Assembly (NCBI GenBank): GCA_036250225.1
Contig: JAPZLL010000027.1
Span: 399,894-463,893, forward strand
Length of the DNA stretch: 64,000 nucleotides
Reading direction: 5' to 3'
Origin: Cercophora sp. LCS_1
Taxonomy: Eukaryota; Ascomycota; Sordariomycetes; Sordariales; Lasiosphaeriaceae
In this document: positions 33,524 to 44,793 of the stretch, in pieces
Position numbering within the stretch: position 1 is the first letter of the stretch
Layout of the letters: each line of letters opens with the position of its first letter
Position numbers and translations under genes: made by a program
The notes under the pieces: model-generated
Told to the model about the DNA's origin: nothing
Seen by the model: the letters and a program-made list of their open reading frames with translations, nothing else
Databases searched by the model: none

Positions 33524-33788
33524 ATGAAGCTTTCCACGCCCATTCTCTTCTTCGCCGGACTGGTTGCCGGTATCGCCATCCCAGACGCCCAGACATGGCA
33601 AGGCACCATCATGAGATACTACAACACAGAGGTACATACTCGACAGACACCTGTGACTGCGGCGTTGAGCTGACTGCGGACAGGCATGCCACTCGGTTCT
33701 CACGTTGTGCCGAGTCGATGTCGAATGCTGCCCAGGGCTGAGGTGTAAAACGGTCGAGTCCGAGTCTGTTTGCACCCCCAGCGGCTAG
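33524..33788 (+). CDS. Small secreted cysteine-knot (knottin-like) protein
   Basis: Two exons, 33524-33631 and 33684-33788, give 70 residues. The first exon encodes a signal peptide (MKLSTPILFFAGLVAGIA) and a short propeptide-like region. The second carries six cysteines in the order C-x6-C-x5-C-C-x4-C-x8-C, the spacing class of inhibitor-cystine-knot (knottin) folds. The 52-bp intron (GTACAT donor, GCTGAC branch, GGACAG acceptor) is phase 0. Because each exon is short, the gene is easy to miss. Likely roles for such proteins are effector, inhibitor or defence peptide; none is shown here. Its neighbours (GH16 glucanase, DUF924) give no clue. Confidence 0.8.
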
Positions 33789-34475
33789 ACATTGTAACAC
33801 GCCCTCGAATGCGATTTCAACATAAGCGATGGAGTTAAGGCGCTGCTGCATACGGAGTTTATCTTGGACCATGTCATTCATTTAGAGCGCTCTTCATTTA
33901 CCCCGGTCACCTCAGTCGGGATCTGGGGACAAGGGAGGGGATGTGTTTTAGCATCATGACAGAGTCGTCATTGATGGATTTGAATTTACGCATTTCGTTC
34001 AGCATATTTTTTCAACTTGACTTTTACCCTCTCGTTGAAAACTATTCTCCTACCAAAGTCTTTATGTTGCCATTATATGGCTGTCCGAGATCCCACTTCC
34101 TCTCTGTGCGTTGTCGACTTTGGGTTTTTTATAGTCGACAGTCATTTCCCGCCATTTCCTTATTTTCAGTCCAAGATCTACGGTCGATGCTTTAATCCCT
34201 GTCAAGGACTGTCAGCCTCTCGATGCAACAGCACGGCATCAGACCTGCCGCTTTTGACCTAGACGGGAAGCGCATGCAAGTTCCAGGTTCCGCTTCTTTG
34301 CAGCATGACCTTTCGGACAATCGTCCCGCACCTTTTCCGAGGGCGAGCGGTATATAGAGTCCCGCCCGGAGTTGGCGGGGTGCAACCACATTCTCCAAAC
34401 CATTTCCAACCCGGCATCAAACCCAACATAGCATACATTTCGTTGTCGAAAACAACACCAAAACAGCATCCCGGA
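33789..34475. other. Intergenic with the DUF924 promoter
   Basis: No gene seen. A TATA box sits at 34351. Confidence 0.5.
34351..34356 (+). promoter_or_regulatory. TATA box of the DUF924 gene
   Basis: TATATA lies 125 bp before ATG 34476. It argues against the in-frame upstream ATG at 34305, which would precede the TATA. Confidence 0.6.
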
Positions 34476-35396
34476 ATGGCCTCGCAACTCGCCCCCCTCC
34501 TCCCGTCCTCCCTCCTCCACCTCGCCCTAACAACCCTCATCCCCTACCCCCCATCCCAGCCGCTCGACTTTTCCCTCATCCGCCGCACCTTCTTCCACGG
34601 CTCCACCTCCTCCTTCCCTCCCACCTTAATAACTCAATCCTGGGCCCTCCTCCGCACCCTCCACACCCTCGGCCTAGACAACATCCCTGCCCTCCTCTCA
34701 TTCCTCCCATCCCCATCCTCAGCTGACTTCCCCCTCCTCGCCCTAGGCATGCAACTTCTCCTAGACCAAATGCCTCGCCGCCTCCTCAAAGGTCTAAACC
34801 AACGCTGGACAAACGCCTATTTCGACTCCATTAGCCTTCGTTTAGCCAAATCCCTCCTTTCTCTACCCGATACAGACAAGCCCCGTTCCTGGTCGAGATG
34901 GAAAGACACCGTATCACTGGATTACTGGATTTTAGTGAGGGCATGGTTCGGTACACCATTTGTTCATTCCGACTCCCCTGAATCACAATCCCTCGCTGCG
35001 GAATTCACGAATGAAACCAGACTTGTTGTGGAACAAATCACCGGTACTGTTGATCCGTACAGACAGCAAAGGGATGTGTTATTGAAGGATATATACGCCT
35101 TCCCACGGGTGATCAGGGCGGATCCAAAACCAGAGGAGGAAACGAAGGAGGGGTTCGCGTATTGGATGTGTATGCTGATGGATGTGCATAAGCCGATTGT
35201 GGATGCGTTTGGGCATTATCCGTACCGGAATGTGTTTTTTGGGAGGGAGGATACGGAAGAGGAGATGGAGTGGTTTAGACGGACGGGAGACTTTGGACGC
35301 CCCAAAGAGGAGGTTAGGAAATTGCTGGGGGAGGATGTGAAGGAGGGACGGTTGAGGGGGTTGGAGGTGCCTGGTGTTTTGGAGATCGGGGAGTAA
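34476..35396 (+). CDS. DUF924 family protein
   Basis: A single-exon gene of 306 residues. The DUF924 (PF06041) family is shared by bacteria and fungi and has a helical TPR-like fold; no activity is established. Family marks are ALGMQLLLDQMPRRLLKG near the middle and the C-terminal FGHYPYRNVFFGREDTEEE (compare D-Q-x-P-R-x-x-x-R-G and R-F-P-H-R-N in the family). The N-terminal 60 residues are Pro/Leu-rich and less conserved. The open frame runs back to 34305, but the TATA at 34351 favours 34476. Confidence 0.87.
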   Translation: MASQLAPLLPSSLLHLALTTLIPYPPSQPLDFSLIRRTFFHGSTSSFPPTLITQSWALLRTLHTLGLDNIPALLSFLPSPSSADFPLLALGMQLLLDQMPRRLLKGLNQRWTNAYFDSISLRLAKSLLSLPDTDKPRSWSRWKDTVSLDYWILVRAWFGTPFVHSDSPESQSLAAEFTNETRLVVEQITGTVDPYRQQRDVLLKDIYAFPRVIRADPKPEEETKEGFAYWMCMLMDVHKPIVDAFGHYPYRNVFFGREDTEEEMEWFRRTGDFGRPKEEVRKLLGEDVKEGRLRGLEVPGVLEIGE

Positions 35397-35709
35397 AAGG
35401 GGGATGGATTTTGTATTGGGTTTGGGCGACGGTGGCTTGGAGATCTTAAATAAAGTCTGACACTGGTGTGTGCGTTTTGCATGGGTCACCTTGGTCCTTG
35501 GAAAGTGTTCAGGATAAAGTGGCTAGCAGAGTACTCTAGGGCATTGGATAATACTCCAGGAGCCTAGTGCTTGGGCCTCTTGGAAAAGCCTACCTGCCGA
35601 GACCATCCGAAACAGCGTCGACTAGGTTCAGAACTCCTCCAATCCTTCAGCCTCAACTTGCCTAGATTCAATCACCGTCGCCTTCACTAGAACCTCTTGT
35701 CCGGACTAT

Positions 35710-37567
35710 CTACACCGAGTACAAATCTTCCTCCTTCTCAACCGGCGCGTCAATCCGCATATTAAACTCCTTCCTCGGGTCAATCAAAAACGCGGCCGCT
35801 GTATCAAAGTCAGCCAAGCCTCTTTCACATCACTTCAACACGTAGAATCAACAAAGGGTAACTTACCAACCCCCCCCCCCCCCCCCAACAGCAACAAAAC
35901 ATCCCGCTGCAATCCAGACCCCTCTAAACGCCCCCAAAAAGGTCTCCGACACCGCCTCACCCGCAACTTGCAACACCTCGTCGGTAACCCCCTCGATCCC
36001 CTCCAAACCCACAACATCACCGCCCATCAACGCCCCAATAAACGCCTCCAAATCTCCCTCCTTGACACCCAACGGCAGTACCTTGCTGGCAACGTTCCCT
36101 CCTAACTCACCCATCCGCTCGTTAAACACTGCATTATACACCGCCAGTCCCACAGTGCCTCCCAACGACCTGGCGCTAATGACCAACCCACTCGCTACAC
36201 TAATCAGCTCCGGCGGCGTCGACAATTGCACGGTGGTGACAAGTGTCGTCAGAACCACGCCCAACGCAGCGCCAAGCAACACAGGGAAGAACCATACCGG
36301 CGCGTTACTTGACCGTGACGAAGTAGTGGTAGCCATGCACACGAAAAACATCACAAAAATCACAAACGCCGCGACGGTAATGCACCGCACCCGACGCGTA
36401 GCAGCGCAGTACCACCCCGTAAGACAGGCCGAGATGGCCATGACGTAGAGGACGATACTGTACCTCACTCCAATCAGGAGTGAATCCGTTTCGTATAGCA
36501 CGGCGACTTGGAACGCGAAGTACGTGTTTGCTGCGAAAAAGGCTAGGCCTTCGCAAAAGACGCAGAATACTGCTAGAGAGAAATTGCGGGTGAAGAGGGC
36601 GTGATGGAACATGCCGTCCTTTTTGAGGATGGATTCGTAGCCCGCCAGACAGAGGATGAATAAGAGGCCGAGGGCGAATGTTGCGGAGACGAGGGGGTTG
36701 GACCAGGGGTGGGGGTTTTTGGAATATGACAAGCCGACGGAGAAGAGGACCAGACCCATGGCGAGGAAGATGTAGCCCGTCCAATCTAGCTTGGCGAGCT
36801 TCTCGCGCGTGGTGAGCTGTGTTCGGGAGGACAGGGGCGGGGGGTTGTAGACTAGCGCGCACAGGATGGATGCAAGCAGAAAAATACCGGTGGTGAGGTA
36901 GTAGTAGTTCCTGAACCCGTTGGAGGTGGGATCGTTGGTGCGGTTGAAGGCGGCGCCGACATAGATACCAAGGATGCCGCCAACGCTGTTGGAGATGAGA
37001 TCAAACGCTTGGGCCCAGCCGCGCCAACGACGGGGGAGGACTTCGGATGTGACGACGTGGATGAGGGGCTGGTTGCCGTAGGCGATGCCGATGACGCAGA
37101 AGCCGGCGATGGCCATGTTCATTGACGAGGCGCGGGCCACGATGACGGACCCGATGGCGCCAATGAGGGTCAGGACTACCAGGAACCATTTGCGGCCCCA
37201 ATAGTCGGCTGCTTGGGCGATGATGGGGCTGAGGACCACGGTCACGATGGCGATGGGAGAGGATATCCATACGGCGTTGGTTGTGTCGCCAAAGTGGGCG
37301 GCGATGGTTTGGCCTTGCTGCTGTGTGTCGGTTGACTTTCGATTGATGGCAGTGGAGGTGACTTACAACGCCGGCTCCGACAAGGTTGACGAGTTGGGCC
37401 GAGTAGATCAAGCATACTGCAAAGACGGCTAAGAACGTCTTTGCGTGGAGATGCGGCACTAGTTCATCGTCACTGCTATCGGAGGGTGCCGTAGACTTGT
37501 CCACGGGCTTTTCACTGACTGTGGCTGTAGGCTTAGCCTCGTCCACTGAAGGTGTTTTGTCGACCAT
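35710..37567 (-). CDS. Major facilitator superfamily transporter, frameshifted at a poly-C run
   Basis: Exons 37567-37367, 37320-35867 and 35798-35710. The N-terminus is cytosolic and acidic (residues 1-40); then follow about 14 membrane helices of the MFS drug/siderophore type (TRI12-like), with the signature ADYWGRKWFLVVLTLIGAIG after helix 2. The last exon encodes AAFLIDPRKEFNMRID and a tail ending KEEDLYSV, the usual C-terminus of this group. The exon sum is 1744, one base over a multiple of three: the 17-C run at 35870-35886 directly before a strong GTAAGT donor holds one base too many (16 would restore a 580-residue protein). That could be an assembly or sequencing error or a real slippage mutation. 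Substrate is unknown. Confidence 0.88.
35870..35886. repeat. 17-base C homopolymer
   Basis: A run of C on the plus strand, read as poly-Gly in the MFS gene just before its last intron. Homologous positions usually code for a varied helix end, so the run itself is unusual. Confidence 0.95.
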
Positions 37568-38212
37568 GGTAAACTTGTTGCTGTGAATACTAGTGCAAGA
37601 CACAGAACCCGAGAGGCTGCATAGGAATGCGAGACAGATATATACATATAGAGACGACAGCCAATCCCGTATCTCATCGAGCCAGGTTCAAGTCGTACAA
37701 AACATGCAATGCTAGTACAGATAGCGGTTGCAGGACGGGACAGGTGATATTTCTGCGACCCGGCATTCAACATGCCTGGGCAACCAGTCCCGTGTCATGG
37801 CTGTTGGTGATGTGACGCATCCAAGGACGGCATAGCTTTGCCGAACCATGTTCCCGCCCCTTGCTGAATCTGACTGCAGCGCTCTTGGGTTGATTGCGCC
37901 TGCTATTGCCTCTTTTGACTCTCGGATGCTCCCGTCTTCTGCAGGGTGCTTTTGCTGACGTTCGGGATTCCGGAGTGATACCTTGCGCCATGTCTTCATT
38001 CGTGCATTCTGTTAGCACTGTCACCTCATGGCGTTTGCAGGGACCAAAGGGGGTTTTGATGCCGTCCATTCAGTCGGGTGAACTGCAAACGTGTCGGCTG
38101 CCAACCAGGATGCTTCGAGTGGGAATTTGGGTCTCCGAGCCTTTACACACACCGATTCTCCTCGTATAGTCCATCCGCAAATATGACATTGCGTACTTGT
38201 TGAAATACAGAC
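37568..38212. other. Intergenic, no gene seen
   Basis: A 645-bp promoter region of the MFS gene and 3' flank of the HET gene. The open frame at 37894 starts with TTG and is not convincing. Confidence 0.5.
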
Positions 38213-40480
38213 TCACCCCAGCTTGATCTCTTTCCAGCCCGCGCCCTTGTCTTGCAGCAGCTCTCTTACACCCGCCCCGTGCTGCTGTTCGCGGTCTTGG
38301 ATGGTGACTGCTCCAACACGATAAGCTATGCTCCCCTTCCACTCCACAATGAGAAACTCCCATCTCAACTCGCGGCTGCTTGACACAAAAAGCAGCACGC
38401 AGTCCCATGGGTCGCTGGTTATTCTGCGCAATGCATTCTCATCACCATTCTGGAAGGTGTAGAAGCTCGGAATGTTCCAGAGAATCGCTTCACTCGGCGC
38501 GGCAATGTCGTATGGATGGACGCTGGTGGGGTGGCACCAACACCACCAAGGCCTGAACCTCGTGAATTGATTTTCGTGATCAATATTGTATCGTTGAAAG
38601 TGTAGCTTGATGATCTGTGATTGGATCGAGATGTATGGGGTGAGTTCTGGCACTATTCTTCCAACTCCTGCCTGCTGCTGAAGCTCTAGGATGCTGAGCT
38701 TTTCCCCGAGAATTTTCAGAGCCCAGACCTTGGTTTTCGTTTCTTCCTGATCCATTTGAATGAAGGTGCCAACGCCCTCGATAAGGACTCCGCTGGGTCC
38801 AGCGTAGTCTACCGATCCCTTCCAGCCGGCCCATGTCCAGCTTGGGAATCCCTGGCGCCGGGTAAGGGGCACCCCGAAGCCCTTCTTGTAGTCGAAGGAA
38901 GGAGACCAGAGAAGACACCTTAAAAACCCCAGCTCAATCTCTCTCGGGCTGAGTTGATTGCATTCAGGGGCTGTATCGTAAATGGCAATGGGAATGCCCC
39001 AATAACTGAAGAATGGGGCTTTTGAGAGAATGCCCTTGAAAGCGTCCAAGATGTCGGTGGGATAGCTGAGTTGTCTCAGGGTAAATTGGCGAATGTGATC
39101 CGTCAGCCGCCGCAAGTCGGGCCGACCTGATCCAGACAATTTTTTGTCGTTTCGATTGACCCTCCCGAAGTTTTCTCCAGGGTGCAAGATATCTGCGCTG
39201 AGCCAAGTGGCGCCTGGTTCAGCCTCTGTCCCTCCGCCCACACCCAAGTCCTTTCGACAAGATCTTGGAACAGCTTCACAGCAAGATGCCGCGCCGCAGA
39301 CAAAATAGACTTGATGGTTTGTGAAGAACAGTATTCTTCGAGAGAGGACCGCTTCCTGGTAAGTCCACCCCCTTGTCATCCAGACCGAATCCTTGATCGC
39401 GACATGAAGCGGTGGCAACGTCGAGAGAAGCACGCCGGCCGGTGTTATCGCAGACGGTTGCAACAGTCTAGATGCCTCGCCAACACCAGGGAGGCCGAAC
39501 GAAGAGTTGTCGCCCGAACATCCCGCAATCGTTGCGTATGCGCCGTTATAAACTCGGTCCATGCTTCTAATCTCTTGAGCCCTCAGAGCATGGCTTTCCT
39601 GGTCGACACAGTACTTGTCAACCCAGAGGTACTGCTTCCCAAGTGCCTTAACGACAGTTATTGCGTCCCTGATGACTCTAGGGACGCCCACGGGTGGCAA
39701 CTTCCCCCTTGCCTGTGGTGGGGGGCCACTCTGTTTCTGGGCGCCCCAGACATAGCTGAGTGCCAAATATTCAGTTCCTGGATCAACCTCCACGATGTCG
39801 TATTCCGGGCTGAGGCAATCAATACACCGAAGTTGGGTAGTAGCAAGGCCAGACGGATGAGATTTGCAAGTGGATTGGTGAGTGGAATCGCAGTCCTGAA
39901 GCCATGCACGGAGGCGAGAGTAATCGATTTGGCGTGAGTGAACTTGTATTCCGCCAAGGAGTGTGCTCATCGGCCTTTGGATCGATTTCTGACGCGTTGA
40001 ATCCAACGTGAGGAAAGCGCCGTCCGGTATCAAGGTCAGAAAATATTCCGATCTCCATGTTGTCTTGTGCGTAGCAATGTTATCGCTCAGGACAGCTAAA
40101 GCGAGGTTGTCGTCTGAAGTTTGAAGTGCAGTGGGTCGAATAGTCATGTCGGGAAGCAGCGAGAACAAACGCAAGTGATAAGTGGCACCGACTTCCCAGT
40201 TCACCGTGTACCGTGAGACGAAGAAGAGGCGACAGAGCGGGCAAGGGGATTCCCGTTGTAGTGGTCCAAGTGCCAGGACCTGTTGCCCATAATCCCAAGC
40301 ATCTTGGACCGAGGCTAGATTGCCAGGGTTGAAGAGGTGTTCGAAGTTGATAGTTTTGCATCGATCGCACAGCGTACCTGTCGTGGTGCCGCTTGGCGCC
40401 AGTGAAGCGGTTGATTGTGACCGTCCTCGTTCGCCAAGGAGTAACGCGACGAGAGATGTCGTACGTGAGTGCTTCGACAT
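38213..40480 (-). CDS. HET-domain protein (heterokaryon-incompatibility class)
   Basis: A single open frame of 755 residues with an ATG start. HET domains are TIR-like cell-death effector domains in fungal allorecognition. Three landmarks are present in order: YLALSYVWG (about residue 245), the DKYCVDQ to DRVYNGAYATIAG stretch (about 300-335), and SVWMTRGWTYQEAVLSRRILFF (about 385-405). An N-terminal Cys pair (LCDRCKTINFEHL) and CPLCRLFF form the usual pre-HET segment. The C-terminal half has no repeat domain and is variable, typical of stand-alone HET proteins. The frame ends in LG-stop, and a GTGAGT overlaps the stop, so a further short exon is possible. Confidence 0.92.
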   Translation of the reverse strand: MSKHSRTTSLVALLLGERGRSQSTASLAPSGTTTGTLCDRCKTINFEHLFNPGNLASVQDAWDYGQQVLALGPLQRESPCPLCRLFFVSRYTVNWEVGATYHLRLFSLLPDMTIRPTALQTSDDNLALAVLSDNIATHKTTWRSEYFLTLIPDGAFLTLDSTRQKSIQRPMSTLLGGIQVHSRQIDYSRLRAWLQDCDSTHQSTCKSHPSGLATTQLRCIDCLSPEYDIVEVDPGTEYLALSYVWGAQKQSGPPPQARGKLPPVGVPRVIRDAITVVKALGKQYLWVDKYCVDQESHALRAQEIRSMDRVYNGAYATIAGCSGDNSSFGLPGVGEASRLLQPSAITPAGVLLSTLPPLHVAIKDSVWMTRGWTYQEAVLSRRILFFTNHQVYFVCGAASCCEAVPRSCRKDLGVGGGTEAEPGATWLSADILHPGENFGRVNRNDKKLSGSGRPDLRRLTDHIRQFTLRQLSYPTDILDAFKGILSKAPFFSYWGIPIAIYDTAPECNQLSPREIELGFLRCLLWSPSFDYKKGFGVPLTRRQGFPSWTWAGWKGSVDYAGPSGVLIEGVGTFIQMDQEETKTKVWALKILGEKLSILELQQQAGVGRIVPELTPYISIQSQIIKLHFQRYNIDHENQFTRFRPWWCWCHPTSVHPYDIAAPSEAILWNIPSFYTFQNGDENALRRITSDPWDCVLLFVSSSRELRWEFLIVEWKGSIAYRVGAVTIQDREQQHGAGVRELLQDKGAGWKEIKLG

Positions 40481-41274
40481 TGTATCGGTGGGAGGGTTGA
40501 GATAATTGTGACGAGGTGAAAAGAGATTGACCCCGCAACTTTCAGCTCAAGACAGGAAGGAACAATCGGTGCTTGATGGGGCTGAGTTTCCGGAACCAAG
40601 CAAGCTGATTACAGAAAAACAGGCACGTTGAATCTCCTAGATGCGACCTCGATTGGTCTAAACGAGCACGTTCAATTATACTGCGCATCAAAATAAAGCC
40701 ACAACGCCTTTCCAATAATATCCCTAAGTATCCCACTATAAACTGAAGCATTTGGAAATCACATCTACCCCTTTCAATGGATGAATATCCCTTGAACTTT
40801 TCTGCGTGGGCCGTTTATCCTGTATAGGACTTGCCAAGACACTCGGGCGCCTGCCGCCAGACTCCCACAGCGAATCAAGACCCCCAAACTCGATGCAGTG
40901 TAACAAGGGACAATATGCTGGCAAAACCTTTGAGCGTCGAAATAGCAGCTCATTCCATCTGTCTCCAACCCACTAGATCACTAAGAGACAGTAATAGGCC
41001 CCAAGGGCACCTTCCTGCTGTCGCAGTCGTGGATAATGTGATGAACGACAGACGTTGAATCGAAGAACCCGCCGGAAAGGCCACAGTGCATTCAACACCA
41101 ATAGCGACATCTATAACCGCAGATGCATCGATGTATCCCAAGCCCGCCAACTCCACCCATGTGAATACAATATCCGAGTCCGAAAAACGCCAAATGGAAA
41201 ACAAACGCTCGCTCAAACATGCCGAATATCCCTCTATGTCTCCCAGGTCATCACACATCAGTCATAACATCTCA
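40481..41274. other. Intergenic, no gene seen
   Basis: The HET promoter and 3' flank of the small membrane protein. The frame at 40950-41258 is not supported by splicing with its neighbour. Confidence 0.45.
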
Positions 41275-41706
41275 TTACCCTTGAGGTCGTGTCCGTCGGG
41301 CCTCGCCGACAATCCTCCCGCCACTCTCCTTGGTTCTTACATAACCACGTGTCCGCGTCGTCCACACGAACCCAGTGTCCCTGTGCTCGATGAGCAAGCG
41401 TCCCGGAGGAAGAAGTGGTACTCACGAAGAGTCATCGGACGAGCTCCCCGAACTTGATGAGCTTCCTGTTACCGTGGCCGACAAAGTCGCAATAGCCCGG
41501 TTCATCAACCGAATGATTACCCAGCAGGCAATAATGATTAGTACAATGATGGTGAAGAAGGCGGCAAAGACGTTGAGCGCCGTCGCCCTGGCAGGGAGGT
41601 CGTCATCCCGTCGCCCAAGCAGTGGTAGGGGAAACCCAAGTGCGCCAGAGGGTTGTAGTACCGTAACCAGGAGGATGTGGCAGAGGGTCAGTCCATTAAG
41701 TAGCAT
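41275..41706 (-). CDS. Small membrane protein with Ser-rich linker
   Basis: Exons 41706-41426 and 41380-41275 give 128 residues. A signal peptide or anchor (LLNGLTLCHILLVTVLQPSG) is followed by a short polar part, a strong membrane helix (FFTIIVLIIIACWVIIRLM), a Ser-rich linker with GSSSSSGSSSDDSS and a basic tail. The 45-bp intron is short but has GTGAGT and CACAG ends and is needed for the sum to be in frame. I do not recognise a family. Topology suggests a type I single-pass protein with a cytosolic C-terminus. Confidence 0.55.
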
Positions 41707-42594
41707 TATATCCTATACTGCCCTGCTATTGGCTGCCCAGGGTATGCGTGGGGTGGTTTGTTGACAGCGGGCCGTGCCGGTCGAAGTCTGTGGTGCACTG
41801 CAGCAACACAGCGCCTTTGAAACGAGAGAAGGGGGATCGAGAAACAAGACGCAGGGGTAGCCCTTCTCTTTTTCTCCGGCGCATCGCCGTCATCTTATCC
41901 TGCTGGCACTTGTTGTTGCTGCTGCGGACGTTGCCCAGTGGCGCTTGTTGTGAGGCCTGGGCCGGATCCCAATAGCGGAGTGCGATTGTTGTTGTTGTCC
42001 TTGGCGCCCCGTGATACGGCCTGTCGGGCCAATCCTGTGGGTTGGGTGATCTTGTGGCATAATTCGGACCTTCGCTTAATATGCGGCATGGTCTCATTCG
42101 GCTCAGCTCGACTGGCTTCAATCGCGTCCATAGGCGGGTCGTCCCCAGGGTCCTCATGGTGCGTCCTGGGGAAATAACATTTCTGCACGAGAGACGCAGT
42201 GGCTTGGATTGGCTCCACAGCCGCTGCAGCCCGTCTGTTTTGGGCCATCGCGCCGGAAATCTTTGCCCTCATCATCGTCGACTCCAACGGTCAGCTGCAT
42301 CGCTCGGACAGCCACATCGCGGCCGCGTAGGTCTAAAAGTGCTTGTGATGTAAGAGACGGTGGTCCGAAACCTCCGAGGAATGAGATTGTGAGATGGCGG
42401 TGAGCAGGCAGATCAAAACATCGACGGACAAACGTCACCCTGAATGGGACCATGGCCGTTTGACTGGCCGGGTGCACCGCAAAGAGGCCGCGAGATGCGT
42501 CGTGGCGGACGTTGCCGGGCGTTGACAAATGTACTACTCATGTGGGGTGGATGCGGCCAACGGGCGTATCTTGTTCCCTTATCCTACACGTTTC
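41707..42594. other. Intergenic, no gene seen
   Basis: About 0.9 kb with several short frames on both strands, none with features. Confidence 0.5.
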
Positions 42595-44793
42595 TTATGA
42601 AGCGACGTATGGTGCTGTGTCTCTCGTGACGTAAACTTCCCCGATCAAGACAGCGCACCCAACCACCATCGATGCTGCGATGATTGGGATGTTGTATCGT
42701 GCAAAGTCTCGGGCTCGGACATGAATATGTTTCCTCCCCAAGATATCTCGCCACAGGAGCCCGGCCAGGGAGGCGCTGAATGCCGTGCTGAACGCGCCAT
42801 AGTTGACGCCCAATGCCATGCTGTAAACCGTCGCCCAAAAGGTCCGATTCGAGATGGTGGTGCCGTTCTGCTCGTGGATCGCTTGCCACGCCTGCAACAC
42901 TCTGCAGATGAGAATAGTTGTTCCGATATTGGTTCCCGCAAACTATAGAAGTGGGTCAGTTTGATATCGTCCCGGAAGAATGACAAAGTGCTTACGTTGC
43001 AAAGAACGACGGAAACAAAGCCCATACCCCCGATTGCGCCGATTGTGCCTGTCCTGTTGACCCAGTGATCCCAACCGTATGCAAAGACGGGTACCCATCC
43101 TTTGGTGACAAGAGCTTGTACCAACACAAACATGGTGAAAGCGAAAGGTACAAGCGCCAGGGGAAGAAGAGAAAGGACAGCCGTCGCCGTTGGAAACGTC
43201 TCTCTAGACCAGGCCCACGCGTCCGAGACAAGGGATACCAGCGACGTCTTTTCGTGGGCCCGTGTACCGCATCTTTTTTCTGTGTCTGGGCCTTTCTCTT
43301 TGTCGGCAGCTCTGTTCGTCGGTTGTGGTCGAGGCTGGTCTGATATTCTTTCCTTCTCCGCCTCTTGTGTGAGTGTTGGGGCTGCCGAAAGGGCGCTTTG
43401 CTGGGCTGGCAGGGTTGGCTTCGTCGCATCCGTGCCAGTTAACGTTGGTTCGTCTGGTTGCATCCCGGGTATGGAAGCTGGGATGGGGTAGTCCACCAAC
43501 GGAGAGGAAGAACCAAGGATTGCTCGTTCAGCTCGGGCAAGTTCAAGCTCCCGACGTCCATTACGTGCGACCTCCCTTGTTTCCTTCCTCCCGAGCCACC
43601 CAACAGAGATATCCCAGAGAAACATTACCACTGCCGCTGGCAAGGTAACCCAGAAAACGGGGAGCTCTCCGTCAGTTGGCTTCACAGCGTTCAGCACCAA
43701 CACGACAATGAGAGTGGTCGCAATGATGAACGTCCCGAAGATCGCACTCTTCTTATCCAAGAATGGATGCATGATCTCCGCAAGTTCAAGGAGTTGGCCC
43801 TTCTCGTCATCGGTGTGTATCTCCTCTTCTTCCTCTGTGGCGCCTCTCGCGCACGGAATACAAGGGTTCTTTGGCTTTTCTGCTCTGACCTCCTCCGGGA
43901 GTTCGTGAAGCGTGATCGTTTTCGGAATAAGGGTCTCCTGTCTGAAAATGCCGTAGAGTAGGATCGGGAAGAGAACAACGACGGTGATGACCACGGGAAC
44001 GATCATATTCACCGTGTAATCAATGAATCGGATCTGGAACGCACCAGCAAGCACAAGATTTGTTGGGTTCGACGAGACGAGGATTGCCGAAACTATGTTG
44101 GCAATTGCAAACTGCGTGAAGATCCAAGCACGTGGGTGTTTGATATTGCTGGAAACACGCGTCATGTAGGCCAAAAATGGCGTCCCGGATAGGATGATGG
44201 GGTCGTTGCCGATAAAGCTGCCGAGCAGTGCGAAGAACGTATATAAATAGAGAAACAGCCTCCGGCCGCTGTTTCCACCCCAGAGTAGCACCTTGTATGC
44301 GAGCCATCGGATGACGCCGGAGGCATCAATAGAAATCGCAATGTACGCGAGGGTGATGAAAAAGAGCATGATGTCGAGTGGGGAGATGTGATCTGCGCCC
44401 AGTGTGCCTCCGCGAACCTCCTCTCGTCCAATGGCAGAGATGGCGAGAAGGAAGAGATCCGCAATCAGGGGGGCCGTCACGAAGTTCATGGGAAAGTTGA
44501 ACGTGACAAAGATCTTCGAGGCACCATCGAGGGATGCCCGCCGTGGTGGAATCACCCTCAGGGCAGCGAGGAAGTCAAATGCGGCATTGGACAGGTGGCG
44601 AGGAAGGTATATAGGGATATGAAAGGGGAACAGAACGTTGATGTCTACAGCGATGTCAGCTTAAGGTTGCTGTGCTCCACTCGGGACAGTCCTCAGGGCG
44701 CGGCTCACTGGTCAAAATGAAGACGATCAGAGTGACAATTGACCTCCATTCATTGATGATGCTCGTGTCGAGCTTATTGGCAGGCTCGGCCAT
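42595..44793 (-). CDS. ArsB/NhaD/CitT-type ion transporter
   Basis: Exons 44793-44709, 44644-42996 and 42942-42595 give 693 residues. The protein belongs to the ion-transporter superfamily that includes citrate/H+ symporters and arsenite or Na+/H+ exchangers. Two membrane halves, each with a re-entrant-loop region, are separated by a long charged loop (about residues 260-480). First-half marks are GNDPIILSGTPFLAYMTR and VSSNPTNLVLAGAFQI; second-half marks are CNFAGTNIGTTILI and ALGVNYGAFSTAFSASLAG. The paired N-P-T-N and G-T-N segments are the substrate-site hallmarks. The exon 2-3 join rebuilds CNFAGTNIG, confirming the model. The TTG at 44850 was rejected for ATG 44793. The transported ion is unknown. 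Confidence 0.87.

Noticed and set aside
37894..38169. Signal-peptide-like frame before the HET gene
   Set aside because: Starts with TTG, has no ATG at the signal sequence and no further features.
38969..39937. Plus-strand frame of 251 residues within the HET gene
   Set aside because: Antisense to the HET signatures.
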